From: Rhizobium sp. Q54
GTDB lineage: Bacteria; Pseudomonadota; Alphaproteobacteria; SMXS01
NCBI GenBank assembly: GCA_945872035.1
Contig: CAMBYA010000064.1
Coordinates: forward strand, 1-9,938
DNA: 9,938 nt
Direction: 5' to 3'
Positions 6,392 through 9,938 of the stretch are shown piece after piece. Numbering within the stretch: the first letter of the stretch is position 1; every line of letters starts with the position of its first letter. Position numbers and translations under genes: made by a program. The notes below the pieces were generated by a model, which was not told the DNA's origin, ran no database searches, and was given only the letters and a program-made list of their open reading frames with translations.

Positions 6392-6505
6392 CTATTCTCC
6401 CTTGTCGCAGCCGGCCGTGCCGGCGAAAGCGGGCGCTCCCGCCAGGACGGCGGTCAGGACCATCGTCACAATCAGGACTGCCGCGCGCATCTGTTTCCCC
6501 GTCAT
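6392..6505 (-). CDS. 37-residue signal-peptide microprotein between Rieske and EthD genes
   Basis: The ATG overlaps the stop of the Rieske gene (ATGA at 6505-6502), and the stop lies two bases before the EthD start. The peptide reads as a nearly complete signal peptide: basic start MTGKQMR, hydrophobic core AAVLIVTMVLTAVLAG, and a cleavage-like site APAFA-G. A mature tail of only about nine residues (GTAGCDKGE) would follow. A second start at 6490 (MRAAVL...) gives 32 residues and has GGGGA ahead of it. It may be a tiny secreted or membrane-anchored peptide, a translational-coupling device, or the relic of a longer exported protein such as a cytochrome. I recognise no family. Confidence 0.5.
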   Translation of the reverse strand: MTGKQMRAAVLIVTMVLTAVLAGAPAFAGTAGCDKGE

Positions 6506-7725
6506 TCGTTGAGGCCGTCGCGGAACAGTATGTCCAGTCCCGCGTCGTCGGTTTCCATGATCCGCTCGATCCAGCGGTGAAACTGCTGGCCGCCGCCCTC
6601 GTTGCGGCCGAAGCAGACCGCGGGCAGCAACCCGGATTCGAGCGCACGCTGCTGGCGGATCGACATGGGCAGGTCCTCGTCGGCGACCACATGGGCGAGG
6701 AATGCGGCCTGCCGCAGAGCGGCGGCGCGTTGCGCCTCGTCGGGCTCGTCCTGCATCAGGTAGGTCTGGACTGTCCACGATTCGTCGACCGTGTCGCCCG
6801 GAAAGATCTGCGAGATCAGGATGCCGCGTCCGCCGTCGTAGAAGCTGTTGATGGAGACGTGCGGGAACAGGATCCACTCGCCCAGCATCAGCGCCTCGGC
6901 CGGCCAGTCGCTCTCGGCCGCGTCGGCCATGCCGAACAGGTTGGCATGGTCCGGAATGACCCGGTTTTCGGGTCTTTCCGGCCGGGTCAATCGCTGGTGC
7001 GGACCCCAGTGATAATAGAAGGCCTTGGGGCTGATCCTGGGGCCGAACGTGTTCCTGTGCAGCACCGGCAGATGGTAGAAATCCAGATGGGCGTCGAACG
7101 CCAGCTTCCAGTTCGCGCCCTTCAGGGTCCGCGATTCCAGCACGCGCCAGGTGGACAGCCCGAATCCTTCGAGCATGGCGTCGTAGCCCGACAGGAAGGT
7201 GCCAATGTCGAGGGTCGACGCCGGATCGAGTATGGCCCAGATCAGCCCGGCCTTCTCCAGCACCGGGAACGGCCGGAGGCCCTTGGCCGCCATGTCCACA
7301 TCGCCGAAATCGGCGCGGCCGGCGATCCCCACCAGCGCGCCCTCGGCGTCGAACGTCCAGCCGTGATAGGGGCACATGAACCGCGAGGCGTTGCCGCAGC
7401 CGTCGGCGACGATGGATCCGCGGTGTGTGCAGATGTTGAGGAAGGCGCGCGCCACGCCGTCACGGCCTCGAACCAGCAGCACCGGCACGCCGGCGACGTC
7501 CATGGCCTTGTAGTCGCCCGGCGCACGCAGTTCGCAGCTTGCCGCCAGCATCAGTGGCAGGCGGCGGAAGATCAGCGTTCTCTCGCGCTCGAACCGGTCT
7601 TTGTCGGTATAGACGGAGGCGTCGAGCTCCATGACGCCGGAGGCCAGCGGTGTGGTCTGCTCGCGCGCATGGGCGAGCAGGTCCCTGGCGACCGCCACCA
7701 GCCGATCCCGCGCTTGAGCATTCAT
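6502..7725 (-). CDS. Rieske non-heme iron oxygenase, alpha subunit
   Basis: This 407-residue protein is a second Rieske oxygenase, clearly different from the one at 3499. Cluster ligands are Cys99-x-His101 and Cys118-x2-His121 (ICTHRGSIV...CPYHGWTF). The catalytic motif NWKLAFDAHLDFYHLPVLH gives bridging Asp215 and iron ligands His218 and His223; the third ligand is probably Asp351 in ADEDLPMSIRQQRALESG. The overall pattern is that of single-component-alpha hydroxylases of the aromatic-ring-hydroxylating superfamily; substrate unknown. The start at 7725 has GGGGAG about seven bases upstream. Its stop overlaps the microprotein start, and an EthD gene follows, so the three probably form an operon. 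No reductase or ferredoxin gene is present in the window. Confidence 0.93.
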   Translation of the reverse strand: MNAQARDRLVAVARDLLAHAREQTTPLASGVMELDASVYTDKDRFERERTLIFRRLPLMLAASCELRAPGDYKAMDVAGVPVLLVRGRDGVARAFLNICTHRGSIVADGCGNASRFMCPYHGWTFDAEGALVGIAGRADFGDVDMAAKGLRPFPVLEKAGLIWAILDPASTLDIGTFLSGYDAMLEGFGLSTWRVLESRTLKGANWKLAFDAHLDFYHLPVLHRNTFGPRISPKAFYYHWGPHQRLTRPERPENRVIPDHANLFGMADAAESDWPAEALMLGEWILFPHVSINSFYDGGRGILISQIFPGDTVDESWTVQTYLMQDEPDEAQRAAALRQAAFLAHVVADEDLPMSIRQQRALESGLLPAVCFGRNEGGGQQFHRWIERIMETDDAGLDILFRDGLNE

Positions 7726-7743
7726 CGTCGTCTCCCCGTGTCA

Positions 7744-7770
7744 TCACAAATCTAGGACACGAGTCACAAA
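7744..7770 (-). repeat. Direct repeat TTTGTGA, 20-base period, upstream of the minus-strand Rieske gene
   Basis: TCACAAA occurs at 7744-7750 and 7764-7770 on the plus strand (TTTGTGA on the gene's strand). The copies are exactly 20 bases apart, close to two helical turns, and begin 19 bases upstream of the Rieske start. An inverted pair, CGCGG (7775-7779) and CCGCG (7787-7791) around an AT-only spacer, lies next to it. Together they make a plausible operator region for the Rieske/EthD unit. The rest of the 183-base gap (7726-7908) shows no gene. Confidence 0.35.
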
Positions 7771-7908
7771 ACGTCGCGGAAAATTACCGCGCCGGGCTCC
7801 GATGCTGCTGGAAAACGGGGATGGGTACCGACCGGCCCGGCTCGGGCGTCCGGATCGTCGACCAGCCGACGCGACACACCAATCCGCCGGCGACCCGGAT
7901 CAACCAGG

Positions 7909-8109
7909 CTACTCGCGGAAATACTCGCGGTCGCCGGTGATGGTTTCGGCCATGCCGTCGATCGCCTTCATCACATAGTCGGCCTGGGCGCCGAACAGGC
8001 TGTCGATCGGCGTCTGCCGGCGGATGCGGGCAAGCTCGTCCCTGCCGCGCCGCAGGCCGGCGAGGAGCTGCTGGATGTCGTCATCGCCGATGGTCTGTTT
8101 TCCGTACAT
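7909..8109 (-). CDS. Small hypothetical protein, 66 residues
   Basis: This small, highly charged soluble protein has no membrane segment or signal peptide. It looks mostly helical, with DDDIQQLLAGLRRGRDELARIRRQ as a likely amphipathic helix and ADYVMKAIDGMAETITGD as a second. I recognise no family. Support for a real gene is the strong G/C third-position bias in this frame and the poor composition of the overlapping frame (a Ser-run frame opening at 8168). The ribosome site is weak (GCGAG just before the ATG), and an in-frame TGA lies 12 bases upstream of the start, so no longer form is possible. It lies between tspO and the Rieske unit on the same strand, 71 bases from the tspO stop. Confidence 0.6.
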   Translation of the reverse strand: MYGKQTIGDDDIQQLLAGLRRGRDELARIRRQTPIDSLFGAQADYVMKAIDGMAETITGDREYFRE

Positions 8110-8180
8110 GCTCGCGACTCATTTGTTCCTGTTTTGTTCATGATCATCACGCCGCGACCGCGAGTCAACCGGCAACGGCG

Positions 8181-8633
8181 TCAGTTCATGGCGAACAGGG
8201 TGCCGTTCAGCAGCGAGGCGAAAGCCACCCATGCGGCGTAGGGCACGAACATCCAGGCGGCGATCCGGTCGCGATTCCAGGCGGCCGTGATGAATCCCAG
8301 GATGACGATGAGCAGCAGCAGGATCACGACCAGAGCCGCCCCGATCGCATGGGCGTTGAAGAACACCACCGGCCAGGCGAAGTTGAGCACCAGTTGAGCC
8401 CACCAAAACAGCGTCGCCCGCTCGGACTTGCCGCCCCGCGAGATCCGCCAACCCGCGATGGCGATCAGCATATAGAGGCAGGTCCAGACGGGGGCGAACA
8501 CCCATGAGGGTGGATTGAATGCCGGCTTGGCGAGACGCGCGTACCAGTCATCGGGGCCGGTCACCATCCCGATGACTGCACCGCCGCCGACCACCAGCAG
8601 GAGGAAAAGTCCCAGCGAAACGAATCGATTCAT
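8181..8633 (-). CDS. tspO: TspO/MBR family membrane protein (tryptophan-rich sensory protein)
   Basis: This 150-residue protein has five predicted transmembrane helices, the normal length and topology of TspO, the bacterial homologue of the mitochondrial translocator protein that binds porphyrins and sterol-like ligands. Diagnostic motifs are DDWYARLAKPAFNPPSWVF and APVWTCLYMLIAIAGW (residues 28-62), LVLNFAWPVVFF (81-92), and VPYAAWVAFASLLNGTL (130-146). The chosen start at 8633 (MNRFVS) has TAGGGG (8646-8641) about eight bases upstream. A frame extending to an ATG at 8657 lacks a ribosome site. In alphaproteobacteria TspO has been linked to oxygen and tetrapyrrole regulation; no tetrapyrrole gene is visible here. 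It is divergent from the nuclease-like membrane protein, sharing the AT-rich region 8634-8856. Confidence 0.92.
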   Translation of the reverse strand: MNRFVSLGLFLLLVVGGGAVIGMVTGPDDWYARLAKPAFNPPSWVFAPVWTCLYMLIAIAGWRISRGGKSERATLFWWAQLVLNFAWPVVFFNAHAIGAALVVILLLLIVILGFITAAWNRDRIAAWMFVPYAAWVAFASLLNGTLFAMN

Positions 8634-8718
8634 GGCAACGACCCCTAGCTCACCCATATTTGCATGCCGGTAACGTCGTCATTTCGGACGCGTTCCGCCA
8701 GATTCACGCAAATTGCCC

Positions 8719-8724
8719 TATAAT
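8719..8724 (+). promoter_or_regulatory. Consensus -10 box TATAAT in AT-rich intergenic region
   Basis: A perfect TATAAT lies in the AT-rich stretch between tspO and the nuclease-like gene. No good -35 box is found 16-18 bases upstream on the plus strand, so this may be an extended or activator-dependent promoter, or chance in an AT-rich region. Transcription from here would give a leader of about 125 bases before the ATG at 8857. Confidence 0.35.
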
Positions 8725-8790
8725 TATTCCGTTCGCATATTCAATCAGGTGGCGTTGCCATGCGATTCGAATTAGCATCAAATTTGAAAT

Positions 8791-8831
8791 CACCCATTTT
8801 GGGTGCTCACCGGGTCCGTGCGATCCGGTGA
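8791..8831 (+). promoter_or_regulatory. Two tandem hairpins in the leader of the nuclease-like gene
   Basis: Hairpin 1 is CACCC (8791-8795) with GGGTG (8801-8805) around ATTTT. One base later, hairpin 2 is TCACCGGGTC (8807-8816) with GATCCGGTGA (8822-8831) around CGTGC: ten pairs, one of them G-U. The pair sits directly before the ribosome site GGAGG (8842-8846) and ATG (8857). CACC and GGTG units in both hairpins could swap partners, so an alternative fold is possible. No T-run follows, so a plain terminator is unlikely; a leader switch or a protein-binding site is more likely. Confidence 0.5.
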
Positions 8832-8856
8832 CAAGGGCCTTGGAGGCACTTGGCAG

Positions 8857-9816
8857 ATGACGGCTTGGACCCGTCCGGAGGCAGTCGCCTTTGGAACTGA
8901 TCAGGTTTTCGAGAGCCTGGTTAGCGAGAAGATGCTTGCCCTCGGCTGGCAGTGCGAGATCGTGCGGGCAGGCGACCACTTCGGCGCGGACCTCATCTGC
9001 ACGCAGCGCGGCGAGAAGGCCGTGGTGCAATGTACGGCAAGCGCGCGGATGGACATGGGCGACCTGCAGCATGCGGCCGCGGTAAAGTCCTATCACTCGG
9101 CCGACCTCGCGCTGATCGTTCATGGCGGCGCGCCAGCCGCGCCGCGCGCGCAGGCGCTGGCCGCCGACATGGGCGTAGCGTTCGTCCATGTGGACGAGCT
9201 GGTCGTAGCCGGCCCCTACGACCGCTCCGAATACGGCGTCAGGCTGCGGCTTGAGCGCGAACTGGCGCTCGAGCAGGAGAAGCGGTCGCGGCAGGAGACC
9301 GAGAACCGGCTGACGCTGATGGCGTATTATCAAGCGGTCGCCAAGTTCGAGCTTGATACCAAGGCCTGGCACGCCGCGAACCGCCGTCATCCCTGGGTGA
9401 AGGGTATGGGCGTTGCGTCGATCGCCCCTCCCTTCCTGCTGCTCGGCAGCCCTTACTTCATCATCTTCCTGCTGCTGTCGCTGGCCTTGGCCGTCTATGC
9501 CGTTTTCTTCACGGCACCCGGCGCACGGCCGGTCGCCCCTGCCCCGTTGGTGGGCCTCACCCCCGAGGCGGTGCTGCCCGAACGCACCAGCCCGGCCTTT
9601 CCGACCCGCCCGACCCTGCGGGAGCGGTCCGATCGATCGGGAGTACCAGCACCTGCGACGCTGGTCCGGCATGGCCGACCGCAGCACGGCCAGGTGACCG
9701 ACCTGAAGTCCATCGTCAAATGCCCGAAATGCCAGACCAAGATGCGGTTGCCACGCGGCAAACGGCTGTGGGCGAACTGCCCCAAATGCGAGAATCGGTT
9801 CCGCGCCGATACCTGA
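8857..9816 (+). CDS. Membrane protein with degenerate Mrr-like nuclease domain, coiled coil and C-terminal zinc ribbon
   Basis: The protein has 319 residues. Residues 15-118 match the Mrr-type restriction-endonuclease fold: FESLVSEKMLALGW (helix with Glu19), GDHFGADLI (Asp45), VVQC (Gln58), then SADLALIVHGG and AQALAADMGVAFVHVDEL. The last active-site residue, normally Lys in Q-x-K, is Thr60, so nuclease activity is doubtful. Residues 127-175 are a charged Glu/Arg-rich helix, probably coiled coil. Residues 184-219 form one long or two short membrane segments. A Pro-rich linker (220-280) leads to a zinc ribbon with CPKC at 289-292 and CPKC at 308-311. The start at 8857 is preceded by GGAGG at 8842-8846; the frame upstream of it is the hairpin leader. 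It stands alone on its strand. It could be a defence or nucleic-acid-sensing membrane protein, or a housekeeping protein of unknown role. Confidence 0.85.
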   Translation: MTAWTRPEAVAFGTDQVFESLVSEKMLALGWQCEIVRAGDHFGADLICTQRGEKAVVQCTASARMDMGDLQHAAAVKSYHSADLALIVHGGAPAAPRAQALAADMGVAFVHVDELVVAGPYDRSEYGVRLRLERELALEQEKRSRQETENRLTLMAYYQAVAKFELDTKAWHAANRRHPWVKGMGVASIAPPFLLLGSPYFIIFLLLSLALAVYAVFFTAPGARPVAPAPLVGLTPEAVLPERTSPAFPTRPTLRERSDRSGVPAPATLVRHGRPQHGQVTDLKSIVKCPKCQTKMRLPRGKRLWANCPKCENRFRADT

Positions 9817-9819
9817 CTC

Positions 9820-9938
9820 CTATCGTGGAACGCTCGCGGGCAGCTTGCGGATCACGAGTTGCCACGACACCGCCAGCAGCTCATAGCAGCCGCGACGGTC
9901 GGAGAGCAGCCGGTTAAAGGCGGGCGCCGGGCAGTCGG
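9820..9938 (-). CDS. 3' end of an unidentified minus-strand gene (runs off right edge)
   Basis: The minus-strand frame is open from the right edge to a TAG at 9822-9820 and gives 39 complete codons with strong G/C third positions, including NRLLSDRRGCYELLAVSWQL. Its stop lies only three bases from the stop of the convergent nuclease-like gene, a normal tight convergent arrangement. The fragment is too short to name. Confidence 0.45.
   Translation of the reverse strand, partial: DCPAPAFNRLLSDRRGCYELLAVSWQLVIRKLPASVPR

Noticed and set aside
6328..7755. 475-residue plus-strand open frame
   Set aside because: It is antisense to the second Rieske gene and the EthD start region, with no motif and no ribosome site.
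7835..7847. Small hairpin GCCCG-GCT-CGGGC between the 66-residue gene and the Rieske gene
   Set aside because: Five pairs with a three-base loop and no T-run is expected by chance in DNA this GC-rich.
8660..8860. 66-residue plus-strand frame in the AT-rich intergenic region
   Set aside because: It has no ribosome site, lies over the promoter-like and hairpin sequences, and its codon use is unlike the neighbouring genes.
8704..9687. 327-residue minus-strand open frame
   Set aside because: It is antisense to the nuclease-like membrane protein, is rich in His, Arg and Gln, and has no family resemblance.

Overview
The window is high-GC DNA (roughly two thirds G+C by eye) with strong G/C third-position codon bias. 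The gene content (a proteasome-like Anbu peptidase, TspO, a DUF2141 secreted protein and Rieske/EthD/ABM oxygenase genes) suggests an environmental alphaproteobacterium. That placement is inference; no rRNA, tRNA or species marker is present. No CRISPR array, insertion sequence or integrase was seen.

Layout. Bases 1-1343 (minus) hold the first ~448 residues of a cyanophycin-synthetase-like ATP-grasp amidoligase that runs off the left edge. Divergent from it, across 146 bases, a plus-strand series begins: the Anbu N-terminal-threonine peptidase (1490-2221), a small cupin (2265-2705), a secreted DUF2141 protein (2811-3260), then a second unit made of a Rieske oxygenase (3499-4899) and two tandem ABM-fold proteins (4896-5180, 5185-5457). 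A hairpin separates these from a convergent 22-residue membrane microprotein (5497-5565, minus). A broken cardiolipin synthase (about 5715-6051, plus) follows. A minus-strand unit then reads leftwards: a second, different Rieske oxygenase (7725-6502), a 37-residue signal-peptide microprotein (6505-6392) and an EthD-domain protein (6389-6048). Further right on the minus strand are an unrecognised 66-residue protein (8109-7909) and TspO (8633-8181). The right end has an AT-rich, hairpin-containing intergenic region leading to a 319-residue membrane protein with a degenerate Mrr-type nuclease fold and a C-terminal zinc ribbon (8857-9816, plus), then the 3' tail of a convergent minus-strand gene (9820-9938).

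How the genes may work together. Two independent Rieske oxygenase units, each with a small alpha/beta-barrel partner (ABM or EthD), sit within about 4 kb. This suggests an accessory catabolic or biosynthetic oxidation locus whose ferredoxin and reductase are encoded elsewhere. The amidoligase/Anbu pair may be a peptide-polymer making and breaking pair. The most unusual single gene is the nuclease-like/transmembrane/zinc-ribbon protein, whose expected catalytic lysine is replaced by threonine. I did not find a convincing complete new system; the best leads are that protein with its structured leader and the divergent amidoligase-Anbu pair.
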